Assembly: GCA_016716885.1 (NCBI GenBank)
Contig: JADJUV010000038.1
Span: 6,609-70,608, forward strand
Direction: 5' to 3'
Source of the DNA: Candidatus Trichofilum aggregatum
GTDB lineage: Bacteria > Chloroflexota > Anaerolineae > Promineifilales > Promineifilaceae
Length of the DNA: 64,000 nucleotides
Shown here piece after piece: positions 1 to 7,689 of this stretch (positions are counted from its first letter, which is position 1; every line of letters begins with the position of its first letter). Made by a program: the position numbers and the translations under genes. The notes beneath the pieces are model-generated. The model saw only the letters and a program-made list of their open reading frames with translations, did no database searches and was not told the origin of the DNA.

Positions 1-2030
1 GTTCCGCTCCGTTTAGTAAAGCATTCGTGATAGTGGATAAGGGCGTTTGTTCGTATGACCAGGGTTCCCAGCTATTTATTTTTGTGATGTAAGGTTCACG
101 ATCCCGCAGGCGACGTACAAAGACGAAAAGATCGTCTGTCCCAATGGTGAAAAAGCTTGAACCATTGCGGTAGCTGTAGAGTGATTCGTATTCGCTACTG
201 TGGAGAAGGAAAGTGGGGTTAAGGTCTTGGACTGTCTCGACAACCATGGCTTTTAGCCCGTTGCTGGATTGTGCTAAAACCCATAATTCCGCCTCTTCGT
301 CGGGTTGGTGACGAACGATAAACCAGTGTTCATGGGCAAAATCATTGTCAAAATCAAAAATTCCATGGGCTAAAATCGTGACATCTAGTTCAGCCAAATC
401 GGTCAGATAGGATTCGTAGCTGGTGAGGGGCAGGCTGGCAATGGTGCGTTCTAATGCCGACTGCCAATGGCAGTAATTTCCTACGACTTTACATGCCGGG
501 TAAATATCTTCCGCTGTTTCATAATGAGCCAGAAAGGTTTGGGCCGGTTCAATCCATTGGCTATTGGTAATAGTTGGTGTATTGGTGATACGTGTCAGGT
601 AATCAATAGCTTCTGCATTTTGCCCAAGAAGGGCATAACTCATAGCCGTAAGATACCGAAATTCATCCTTCGCGTCGGGTAAATAATCCTCACCGGTACG
701 CCAATCACGCCCAACGGGGCGTACATCCAGAAATTCTGTAGCTTGCAAGTCAAGGATGGCAGCTCTGTCAATATCTGATGGCTGAATCCACCCCCGGTTA
801 TTTAGGAGAAGAAGGCAGTGCCAATCATTGCTACCTGCCTCGTAACTTATCTCTAATTGAGTTTGTTCAAACCACTGACCGTTCCAGGCAAAGGTAGCCA
901 GAAACCCAGCCGAGCACAACGATGGCTCATAGCTTGAAACTTGCAATATAGAGGTTCCTGTTATGCCTCTGTAATGATGTCAATGCCATGTGAAATTGAA
1001 AGGAGCCAGCTTGGTTCAGGGCCAAAACTCAGACGAGTAAGAGGAGCACCCTTAAATCATAAATGCTTATGTCTCCACCAATGAAAGTTCCATTATGAAA
1101 CCCTTCGTAAATAGCCAAATCCAGCATTCCGTCACCGGTCAAGTCAGCCAGATTGGTTTTGGTAAAAGAGGCAGAGACGTGGCCCAGGTTGTTCTGGATT
1201 GGGTAGGAGAGAAACCCATCACTCGTCTCCAGAAGCAAGAAAATAGTTCCACCGATGCTGTATCCACTCTGGATGCTGACAATATGACTACTTAAATAAC
1301 CAGGAAGAGGTGGTATTGTTTCTACTTCGATTCCATAGTCAGAAGGATAGGTTTGGAACCAGTTGCGTAAGTCATTTTCCTCTAGGGATACTTCCCCTCG
1401 GTTGAGCGCATCTACAATCAGCTCACGATAAAGTTGTTCGGCTGAACTATCGCCGCTGATGGCTAGATTGGTGATCATGCCTAAACGCCATTTGAGAGCC
1501 TGGGGATCATCAGGGTAACGAAGCAGAGCTTCCTGATAGGCCAGTGCCTCGTGTACGAAAGAGCTATAGTAGGTTTCTTCAGTAATGGCCGAGTAGAAAA
1601 TATAACCCATTAACTGCTCATAACCCTGCATGAGCAACGCTTGATGATTGGCTTTTTCAGGCGACCAGTCAGCCAGGCGGTAGGTGACATCGGCAAGCGG
1701 GGCATCGGGAGTGAGCAAAATGTCGGGGAATGGTGTAGGTCTTGGTGTGGGGAGTACTGGCGTGGGTGTGCGCCTGTAATCCAGATCGGGATCATCTTGT
1801 GTGAATGGTGTGTTGGCGAAAAGCGAAGGAGTGAAGGTGGGTGGTATAGGTGTAGGTGTGTAGCTTGGTGTCAAAGTTGAAGACGGAGTGAGCGATGGCG
1901 TAGCGGTTGGCAACAAGGCAACCTGGGTCGGGGTTTGGTTGGCAGGGGTGTTAGCGTCGTCTGGTTCCTGGCAGGCGGTTAATAAAATGAGGCAGAATCC
2001 GGCTAAAAAGAAGAAGGTGATCGGTTTCAT
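1..2030 (-). CDS. Lipoprotein with FG-GAP/VCBS-like segment, partial, two frame breaks
   Basis: Predicted secreted lipoprotein of unknown function that runs off the left edge. The ATG at 2030 is chosen because MKPITFFFLAGFCLILLTAC gives a signal peptide ending in a lipobox (LTAC). A Thr/Pro/Ser-rich spacer follows, then a helical part and a DLTGDGMLDLAIYEG segment typical of FG-GAP/VCBS repeats. The frame stops at 1029, but translation continues in a second frame from about 1050 and in a third from about 966 to the window edge without a stop (I read VRPVGRDWRTGEDYLP and similar ordinary protein). Each break needs one extra base in a short G/C run, so assembly error is more likely than a pseudogene. 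Being incomplete, the C-terminal half has no defined end here. Confidence 0.7.
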
Positions 2031-2110
2031 ATCAGGCCACCTTTTTGACTCGATGTGGGTAAATGGCCCGTCGGTGAATGAAAACAAGATGGGGCGATAA
2101 AAGTAAGCGG

Positions 2111-2139
2111 ATTGTAGCGGGACGGGTGAGGGGCGTCAA
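2111..2139 (-). promoter_or_regulatory. Sigma-70-type promoter for the lipoprotein gene
   Basis: On the minus strand TTGACG (2139-2134) and TACAAT (2116-2111) are separated by 17 bp. The start would lie near 2104, about 75 nt upstream of the ATG at 2030. It diverges from the promoter of the GbsR-like gene. Confidence 0.6.
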
Positions 2140-2190
2140 TTGCTTGAGTTGAATGGCCTTTGCCCACCCGTATTCACATCTTAACTTCCT

Positions 2191-2231
2191 GTTTGTTCGG
2201 TATTGACTGAACAAACGGGATGTACTAATAT
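2191..2231 (+). promoter_or_regulatory. Promoter overlapped by an inverted-repeat operator
   Basis: TTGACT (2203-2208), a 17-bp spacer and TAATAT (2226-2231) form a near-consensus promoter. A perfect 8-bp inverted repeat, GTTTGTTC (2191-2198) and GAACAAAC (2209-2216), brackets the -35 box. A repressor bound there would block RNA polymerase. The adjacent regulator gene is the obvious candidate for autoregulation; that link is inference. Confidence 0.65.
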
Positions 2232-2272
2232 TCTCGAATTGTCGTGTGCGGGTTAACAATGGAGGCGACTAT

Positions 2273-2749
2273 TTGAGTACTGAAGATGATCATAGACATT
2301 ATGTGGAAGAGGTAGCCCTTCAGTTTGAACGATTGGGCATATCCCGGTCGGCGGGTCGCATCTTGGGCTGGCTCCTGATTGCCGAGCCACCCCACCAGAC
2401 GATGAATGACCTGGCTAATGGGTTGCAGGTGAGCAAAAGCTCTGTCAGCACCGCCACCCAATACCTGATACAGCTTGGCCTCATTCAACGCCTCAGCCTG
2501 CCAGGAGAGCGACCGGATTATTACCGGGTGACGGAAGGTGTGTGGCAAACGACGGTGCGCCAACAAAAGAATCAGGTGGTGGTGTTGCGCCAGTTGGCCG
2601 AGCAAGGCTTGAACCTCCTGCCGGAACAGCCTGCGGAACGGCGCAACCGTTTAGAAGAAATGCGTGATTTTTATGCGTTTTTTGAGAAAGAAATACCGCT
2701 CTTACTGGATCGCTGGGAAGCGGAAAGTAGGCGCGGTGATAAGGAATAG
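2273..2749 (+). CDS. GbsR/MarR-family transcriptional regulator
   Basis: Winged-helix DNA-binding protein of about 158 residues, probably repressing itself and the downstream ABC exporter. Residues about 20-90 form the helix-turn-helix and wing (MNDLANGLQVSKSSVSTA; YLIQLGLIQRL; GERPDYYRV), as in GbsR-like MarR relatives; a C-terminal helical dimerisation part follows. I chose the TTG at 2273 because GGAGG lies 7 nt upstream; an upstream in-frame GTG at 2246 lacks such a site. The stop is 3 nt before the ABC ATPase start, so the three genes are one operon. An operator-like inverted repeat lies in its promoter. Confidence 0.8.
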   Translation: MSTEDDHRHYVEEVALQFERLGISRSAGRILGWLLIAEPPHQTMNDLANGLQVSKSSVSTATQYLIQLGLIQRLSLPGERPDYYRVTEGVWQTTVRQQKNQVVVLRQLAEQGLNLLPEQPAERRNRLEEMRDFYAFFEKEIPLLLDRWEAESRRGDKE

Positions 2750-2752
2750 CCA

Positions 2753-3661
2753 ATGAGCGAGAAAGTCATTGAAACACAGGATTTGACCGTCTATTACGGC
2801 AAACACCTGGGCATCAAAAATGTCAATTTGACAGTGGAGAAGGGGGAAGCGTTCGGTTTTCTGGGGCCAAACGGAGCGGGCAAAACGACCACCCAGCGGG
2901 TTCTGCTGGATGTGATTCGCCCTACAGCGGGCCGCGCCACCATTTTTGGTCTGGATTGCCGGACGCAGGGGGTTGCCATACGCCAGCGTGTGGGTTACTT
3001 GCCAGGGGAATTGGCCCTTTACAAAGACATGCGGGCCAATCAATTTTTTGAGATGTATGAGTATCTGCGGGGGGCGAATGGGGCCAAGGGGTATTGGCGT
3101 GAATGTGCCAAACGGCTTGATCTGGATACCAGTCGCAAAATCGGCAATTTCTCACGGGGTAATAAACAAAAAGTGGGCATCGTGGCGGCGTTTATGAGCC
3201 GTCCAGACCTGCTCATTCTGGATGAACCGACGGGCGGGTTGGACCCGCTGGTGCAACAAACGGTGATGGAGATGGTGCGCGAGGTTAAGGCGGATGGCCG
3301 CACGGTTTTCTTCTCCTCACACATCTTGCCGGAAGTGCAGGCCGTTTGTGATCGGGTGGGCATCATCCGGGCCGGGGAGTTGGTGGCGACGCAAGGGGTG
3401 GAAGCGTTGATTGCCGCCCGGTTAAAACGGCTGACGTTGACATTTGACCGTGTGCCCCCTGTGGGCACGTTTGTGCAGGAAGGGGTGACGGAGTTATCCC
3501 GCACGGAGCAGACGGTTATGCTGGAAGTGCGTGACAATTTGGCCCAGGTTCTGGCCGCGGCCGCGCAGTATGGCATTCAAGATATTGAAACCCAAAGCAC
3601 CAGCCTGGAAGAAATTTTCCTGGATTATTATGGCAAAGGGAATGGAGGTAGCCATGTTTAG
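2753..3661 (+). CDS. ABC transporter ATP-binding protein (ABC-2 exporter)
   Basis: ATPase subunit (302 residues) of an ABC-2-type exporter. Visible motifs are Walker A GPNGAGKTT near residue 40, a degenerate signature FSRGNKQKV in place of LSGGQ, Walker B LLILDEPTGGLD and the H-loop SSHI. The C-terminal extension is common in drug/antibiotic exporter ATPases. It lies 3 nt after the GbsR-like regulator and overlaps the permease start by 8 nt (the permease ATG sits inside its last codons), so translation is likely coupled. Substrate unknown. Confidence 0.9.
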   Translation: MSEKVIETQDLTVYYGKHLGIKNVNLTVEKGEAFGFLGPNGAGKTTTQRVLLDVIRPTAGRATIFGLDCRTQGVAIRQRVGYLPGELALYKDMRANQFFEMYEYLRGANGAKGYWRECAKRLDLDTSRKIGNFSRGNKQKVGIVAAFMSRPDLLILDEPTGGLDPLVQQTVMEMVREVKADGRTVFFSSHILPEVQAVCDRVGIIRAGELVATQGVEALIAARLKRLTLTFDRVPPVGTFVQEGVTELSRTEQTVMLEVRDNLAQVLAAAAQYGIQDIETQSTSLEEIFLDYYGKGNGGSHV

Positions 3662-4472
3662 GTTAATCTGGCAAGAGTTAAAATTTCGTCGTACCGCCAT
3701 GATTGGCTGGGGTTTAGGCCTGTGCTTTTTCCCCCTCGTTTACATTGGCATCTACCCATCCGTAGCCGATCAAATGGCGGGTTTCGCGGATTTGGAGATT
3801 TATAAGGCCATGGGCATGAGCCTGGGCACGTTTGGCGACTGGGTCGGCTCGATTCTCATCATTTTTATGCCCCTGATCGCGGCGATCTACGCTGTGATTA
3901 ATGGCACGGGCACGTTGGCCGGGGAAGAGGAAGATGGCCGTTTGGAGATGATGGTGACATTGCCTCTGCCACGCTGGCAAATTGTTACGGCTAAAGCGAT
4001 TGCCCTGACGATTTCGTCCATCATTATCTTCCTTGTGGTTTCAGTCGTTTCTTTGTTGGTGTTTCAGGGTATCGAGAGCCAGATTGAAACAGAGTTGGTG
4101 GGGATGGATTTGTTTATGGCGGTTATGTTGTCCTGGCCGTTGGTTTTTGCGATGGGGATGATTAGCTTGTTCCTGGCCGCTTTTTGCTCTAGCCGACGAG
4201 TGGCGGCGATGATCGCGGCCGCAATCCTGATCATCAGCTATTTTGGCAGTAACCTGGCTGGTTCGACCCCCGTGCTGGAGTCGTTTGAACCCTTCTTCTT
4301 GTTTACCTACCTGGATGCAACCGGTCAGGCGGTGGCCGAAGGGCAACAAGCTGGCGATATGCTTGTCTTAATCGTCATTGGCCTGGTGGCGTTTGCCCTG
4401 GCGCTGGTTTTCTTCCAGCGACGGGATTTGACGGTAGGGGCCTGGCCCTGGCAACGCGCCAAAATTGCCTAA
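3654..4472 (+). CDS. ABC-2 family transporter permease
   Basis: Integral membrane partner of the preceding ATPase, about 272 residues with roughly six hydrophobic segments. The second (about residues 60-85) precedes a conserved-looking GEEEDGRLEMMVTLPLPRWQ stretch, the coupling region seen in ABC-2 permeases. The ATG at 3654 is chosen because GGAGG ends just upstream at 3648 and it overlaps the ATPase stop. The first GCGGCCGC palindromes of the window occur in this pair (3556, 4214). Export substrate cannot be inferred. Confidence 0.85.
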   Translation: MFRLIWQELKFRRTAMIGWGLGLCFFPLVYIGIYPSVADQMAGFADLEIYKAMGMSLGTFGDWVGSILIIFMPLIAAIYAVINGTGTLAGEEEDGRLEMMVTLPLPRWQIVTAKAIALTISSIIIFLVVSVVSLLVFQGIESQIETELVGMDLFMAVMLSWPLVFAMGMISLFLAAFCSSRRVAAMIAAAILIISYFGSNLAGSTPVLESFEPFFLFTYLDATGQAVAEGQQAGDMLVLIVIGLVAFALALVFFQRRDLTVGAWPWQRAKIA

Positions 4473-4477
4473 ATGTC

Positions 4478-4582
4478 GAATAATTAATGGTTGAACTGTT
4501 GAATTGTTGAATAGTTAATGAGGCGGTCGAGGCTCCCTTCGTTAATCATTCAACAATTCACGAATTCACCGATTAATTATTC
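4478..4582. terminator. Long imperfect inverted repeat between convergent genes
   Basis: GAATAATTAAT (4478-4488) pairs with ATTAATTATTC (4572-4582), and the inner parts (TTGAATTGTTGAAT against ATTCAACAATTC) extend the imperfect stem over about 105 bp. It lies between the exporter permease and hisF, which converge, and probably ends transcription from both sides. Confidence 0.55.
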
Positions 4583-4590
4583 TCTTTGTC

Positions 4591-5442
4591 TCAACCGACA
4601 GGGCCAGCCCGCACCGCGATCCCTTTCTCGCGTAAATAGGCTTTTACGTCACGAATACGGAGTTCGTTGAAGTGGAAGAGGGATGCCGCCAGGGCCGCGG
4701 CCGCGCCGCCATCCGTCAACGCCTCAGCAAAATGTTCCACCCGGCCCGCCCCCCCCGACGCAATCACCGGAATATTGACCGCATCGGCCACCGCCCGCGT
4801 CAGGGCAATGTCGTACCCCGCCTTCGTGCCGTCCGCGTCCATGCTCGTCAGCAAAATTTCCCCCGCCCCCCTCTGCTCCGCCTCAATCGCCCATTGCACC
4901 ACATCCAGACCGGTGGTGACGCGGCCGCCGTTGATGACGACTTCCCAGGCAGGAGATTGAGAGACTGAGAGACTGAGAGACTGAGAGACTGGAGACTCTG
5001 AACTCGAAACTTGAAACTCGGAACTCGAAACTTGAAACCCCTTCCGCCTTGCATCAATCGCCACCACCACCGCCTGACTGCCAAACTCTGCCGCTCCCTG
5101 GGTGATGAGGTCGGGGGAGCGGACGGCGGCGGAGTTGAGGCTGATTTTGTCGGCCCCGGCGCGGAGCATGGCCCGCATATCGTCTACGGTGCGGATGCCA
5201 CCACCCACGGTGAACGGGATGAATACCTGATCGGCGACGGCGCGGGCCATGGCCCGGACGGTCTGCCGGGCTTCGTGGGTGGCGGTGATGTCGAGGAAAA
5301 CCAGTTCGTCGGCCCCCTCGGCGTCATAAACTCGCGCCTGCGCCACCGGATCACCCGCATCAATCAGGTTGACGAAGTTAATCCCCTTGACCACCCGGCC
5401 ATTGTGAACATCTAAACAAGGAATGAGGCGTTTGGCGAGCAT
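4591..5442 (-). CDS. hisF: Imidazole glycerol phosphate synthase, cyclase subunit
   Basis: HisF takes ammonia made by HisH and cyclises PRFAR to imidazole glycerol phosphate and AICAR. It is a (beta/alpha)8 barrel; the catalytic Asp residues are in PCLDVHNG and LLTSMDADGTKAGYD. Start at 5442 (MLAKRLIPCLD) with GGAG 7 nt upstream. It is the last gene of the operon. At 283 residues it is about 30 longer than usual because a Ser-rich segment (FQVSSSEF ... SQSLSLSVSQS) is inserted between AIDARR and WEVVINGG, a loop position, encoded by a composite intergenic-type repeat. The frame stays open on both sides, so the protein is probably functional with an added loop. Confidence 0.95.
   Translation of the reverse strand: MLAKRLIPCLDVHNGRVVKGINFVNLIDAGDPVAQARVYDAEGADELVFLDITATHEARQTVRAMARAVADQVFIPFTVGGGIRTVDDMRAMLRAGADKISLNSAAVRSPDLITQGAAEFGSQAVVVAIDARRKGFQVSSSEFQVSSSESPVSQSLSLSVSQSPAWEVVINGGRVTTGLDVVQWAIEAEQRGAGEILLTSMDADGTKAGYDIALTRAVADAVNIPVIASGGAGRVEHFAEALTDGGAAAALAASLFHFNELRIRDVKAYLREKGIAVRAGPVG
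4951..5037. repeat. Composite short-period repeat inside hisF
   Basis: On the plus strand about four copies of GAGACTGA are followed by copies of an ACTCGAAACTTGAA unit. The same two arrays in the same order and orientation lie inside hisC (8184-8320), and single arrays lie between genes. Translated on the minus strand it gives the Ser-rich insert of HisF. Confidence 0.9.
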
Positions 5443-5474
5443 GGGCGGCTCCGTGATGTGTGATATGTGATGTG

Positions 5475-5560
5475 TAGGAACTCGTAGGAACTGTGGGAAC
5501 TCGTGGGAACTCTGACCCAATGAGTTCCTATAGTTCCCCTGAGTTCCCCTGAGTTCCTAT
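5475..5560. repeat. GGAACTC/GAGTTCC repeat array between hisA and hisF
   Basis: Five or more GGAACTC(G/A)T(A/G) units are followed by the same units inverted (GAGTTCCTAT), so the array can fold back. It covers the end of hisA: the last codons (GTQGNSGEL and stop) are read from it. Related arrays lie at 9769-9836 and 20873-20910. Confidence 0.8.
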
Positions 5561-6274
5561 CCATTCAAGTGCTTCCCGCAAATCTACCTGCCCTTCGTAC
5601 AGGGCGCGGCCAATGATGAGGCCGCTGAGTCCGGCGTCGTGTGTGGCTTGAACATCAACCAGAGAGGCGACGCCGCCGGAAGCGATGAACTGTAAGCCGG
5701 TGGCCTGGGCCAGGTGGGCGGTCGCGGCCGCGTTGACCCCCACCAGCACCCCATCCCGGCCAATATCGGTGTGTATGATCGTTTCTACGCCCAACCCGGC
5801 CATGCGTTGGGCCAGTTCCAGGGCGGTAAGGGGCGTCTCCGTCTGCCAGCCCCGTGTTTTGACCAGCCCCTCACGGGCGTCTATGCCGATGGCGATGGCC
5901 GCAGGGGAGAAGTGACGGAGCGCGGCCGCGACCAATTCCGGCTCTTCCACCGCCACCGTGCCCAACACCACCCGGCTCACCCCGGCGTTCAGGGCGCGTT
6001 CGATGTCGGCCAGGGAGCGCACCCCGCCGCCAAATTGCACCTTTGCCCCCAATGGGGTGAGGCGGGGCAGCACCTGCCAGTTGGCCGCTCCAGCTTGATC
6101 AAACGCGCCGTCGAGGTTGACGACATGGAGCCATTCCGCTCCGGCGTCTAACCATCGTTGCGCCGTCGCTACCGGATCATCGCTAAAGGTGGTCTGCTGA
6201 TCCGGGTCGCCGTATTTCAGCCGCACCACCTGGCCGTGCCGTAAATCAATCGCAGGGTAGAGGATGAAAGACAT
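5528..6274 (-). CDS. hisA: ProFAR isomerase
   Basis: HisA isomerises ProFAR to PRFAR, the substrate of HisH/HisF. It is a (beta/alpha)8 barrel; catalytic Asp residues lie in YPAIDLRHGQVV (start) and HTDIGRDGVL (half-barrel repeat). About 248 residues, the usual length. I chose the ATG at 6274 (MSFILYPAIDL) by family alignment; the ribosome site is weak. The native barrel seems to end near ALEWI; the last nine residues come from the GGAACTC repeat array. It sits between hisH and hisF, the usual order. Confidence 0.95.
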   Translation of the reverse strand: MSFILYPAIDLRHGQVVRLKYGDPDQQTTFSDDPVATAQRWLDAGAEWLHVVNLDGAFDQAGAANWQVLPRLTPLGAKVQFGGGVRSLADIERALNAGVSRVVLGTVAVEEPELVAAALRHFSPAAIAIGIDAREGLVKTRGWQTETPLTALELAQRMAGLGVETIIHTDIGRDGVLVGVNAAATAHLAQATGLQFIASGGVASLVDVQATHDAGLSGLIIGRALYEGQVDLREALEWIGTQGNSGEL

Positions 6275-6286
6275 ATTCTGGGAAAA

Positions 6287-6347
6287 AACACGGATAGGAA
6301 GGAACACGGATAAATTAAAACCATCCGTGTTCCTTCCTATCCGTGTT
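6287..6347. repeat. Perfect 25-bp inverted repeat between hisH and hisA
   Basis: The 25-nt left arm (6287-6311, starting AACACGGATAGG) is perfectly complementary to 6323-6347 with an 11-nt loop. The right arm overlaps the hisH stop codon (6346-6348). In the mRNA it would be a very stable hairpin between hisH and hisA, able to pause polymerase or protect upstream mRNA. No U tract follows on the operon strand, so it is not an obvious terminator. Confidence 0.9.
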
Positions 6348-6948
6348 ATAAACCAACGAAATTCCGCAAAATCTGTAGCCCCACCTGCTGGCTCTTCTCC
6401 GGGTGGAACTGGATGCCGTAGATGTTGTCCTGGGCGACGATGGCGGTGAACGGGTGGCCGTAATCGGTGGTGGCGAGGGTCGCGGCCGCGTCTGTGGGCA
6501 CACAGTAGTAAGAATGGACGAAGTAGCTGTAACTGCCAGGGGCCACGCCTGCTAACAAGGGATGCTCTCGCATAGGTTCAATCTGGTTCCAGCCCATGTG
6601 GGGCACAACGAGGCCATTTTGGGGGAACCGGACAACGCGGCCGCGTACCAACCCTAGCCCCTCATGCGCCCCCATCTCTTCACTGGTCTCAAAGAGGAAT
6701 TGCATCCCCAGGCAGATACCCAGGAGCGGAATGGCGTGGTGCGCGGCCGCGCTGACCGCCTCAGCCAGCCCTCGTTCGCGTAGGGCCTTCATCCCCGCCC
6801 CAAACGCCCCCACCCCCGGCAACACCAGCTTCTCCGCCCGCGCCACCCCCGCCGGATCATCTGTCACTTCCACCTGCGCCCCCACAAACTCCAACGCCTT
6901 CTGCACCGAGCGCAGGTTGCTACCGCCGTAGTCTATCATGGTGATCAT
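6346..6948 (-). CDS. hisH: Imidazole glycerol phosphate synthase, glutamine amidotransferase subunit
   Basis: HisH hydrolyses glutamine and channels ammonia to HisF. Class I amidotransferase triad is visible: Cys in LLGICLGMQF, His and Glu in IQFHPEKSQQ. About 200 residues, standard. ATG at 6948 is preferred because GAGG precedes it by 8 nt; TTG at 6954 and ATG at 6939 are alternatives. Its stop codon lies inside the 25-bp inverted repeat that separates it from hisA. Three GCGGCCGC palindromes fall in the gene (6481, about 6637, 6740), two as Ala-Ala-Ala and one as Arg-Gly-Arg. Confidence 0.95.
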   Translation of the reverse strand: MITMIDYGGSNLRSVQKALEFVGAQVEVTDDPAGVARAEKLVLPGVGAFGAGMKALRERGLAEAVSAAAHHAIPLLGICLGMQFLFETSEEMGAHEGLGLVRGRVVRFPQNGLVVPHMGWNQIEPMREHPLLAGVAPGSYSYFVHSYYCVPTDAAATLATTDYGHPFTAIVAQDNIYGIQFHPEKSQQVGLQILRNFVGL

Positions 6949-6960
6949 TGGCAAAACCTC

Positions 6961-7041
6961 AAGAGAGACTAAGAGACTAAGAGACTGAGAGATTAAGCTG
7001 TTCAGTCTCTCAGTTACTCAGTCTCTTAGTCTCTCAATCTC
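6961..7041. repeat. AGAGACTAAG array with inverted copy between hisB and hisH
   Basis: Units of AGAGACT(A/G)AG are followed by the inverted form (CTCAGTCTCTTAGTCTCT), able to fold back. The hisB stop codon and last residues (RLRD) lie inside the array. Same family as the inserts in hisF and hisC. Confidence 0.85.
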
Positions 7042-7622
7042 CCCTTACTCGACGCCACTCCCACCCGCCGCTCATCCACCGCCACCGCCATTCTCAGGGC
7101 GCGGGCCAGGGCTTTGAAGAGGGCTTCGGCTTTGTGGTGGTCGTTGCGGCCGCGGACCACCTCGGCGTGTAACGTCAACCGGGCGTGAACGGCCACCGAC
7201 TCGAAGAAATGTTGTACCAAATCGGTGGGAAACTGCCCGATCATGGGCGTGTTCCATTCAGCCTGAAAAATGGTGTAGGCGCGGCCGCTGATGTCCAACG
7301 CCACAAACCCCAACGCCTCATCCATCGGCACATAGGCGTGCCCCATGCGCTGAATGCCGCTCCGGTCGCCTAGTGCCTTGTCTAACGCCTGCCCCAAAAC
7401 AATACCTACATCCTCGATGGTGTGATGGCTGTCAATGTGCAAATCGCCCACCGCCTGCACCGTCAGATCAAACAACCCATGCACGGCGAAGGCGGTCAAC
7501 ATGTGGTCGAGGAAACCTACGCCCGTTGTCACTTCAGCCTGTCCCGTCCCGTCCAGGTTGATCGTCAGGTGAATATCAGTTTCTTTGGTTTGCCGGTGAA
7601 TGGTTGCTGTTCGTTTGTTCAT
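7026..7622 (-). CDS. hisB: Imidazoleglycerol-phosphate dehydratase
   Basis: Mn-dependent dehydration of imidazole glycerol phosphate to imidazole acetol phosphate. The two duplicated metal motifs are present: DSHHTIED near residue 65 and RNDHHKAE near residue 163. At 198 residues this is the monofunctional form, without the phosphatase half found in enterobacteria. The C-terminus reads SSKGRLRD: the family norm ends just after STKG, and RLRD plus stop come from the AGAGACT repeat. Starts ATG 7622, downstream of hisC in the operon. Confidence 0.95.
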   Translation of the reverse strand: MNKRTATIHRQTKETDIHLTINLDGTGQAEVTTGVGFLDHMLTAFAVHGLFDLTVQAVGDLHIDSHHTIEDVGIVLGQALDKALGDRSGIQRMGHAYVPMDEALGFVALDISGRAYTIFQAEWNTPMIGQFPTDLVQHFFESVAVHARLTLHAEVVRGRNDHHKAEALFKALARALRMAVAVDERRVGVASSKGRLRD

Positions 7623-7689
7623 GGTCTATTCCAGAATGACATCAACGGATTGAGAAAGGAACGGATTAAAACGCACCACGCACCACGTG

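Noticed and set aside
3040..3576. Long open frames antisense to the ABC ATPase and other real genes (also 12306-13118, 10301-10732, 15754-16383)
   Set aside because: They mirror well-supported genes with full family motifs and show composition typical of antisense shadows in GC-rich coding DNA.
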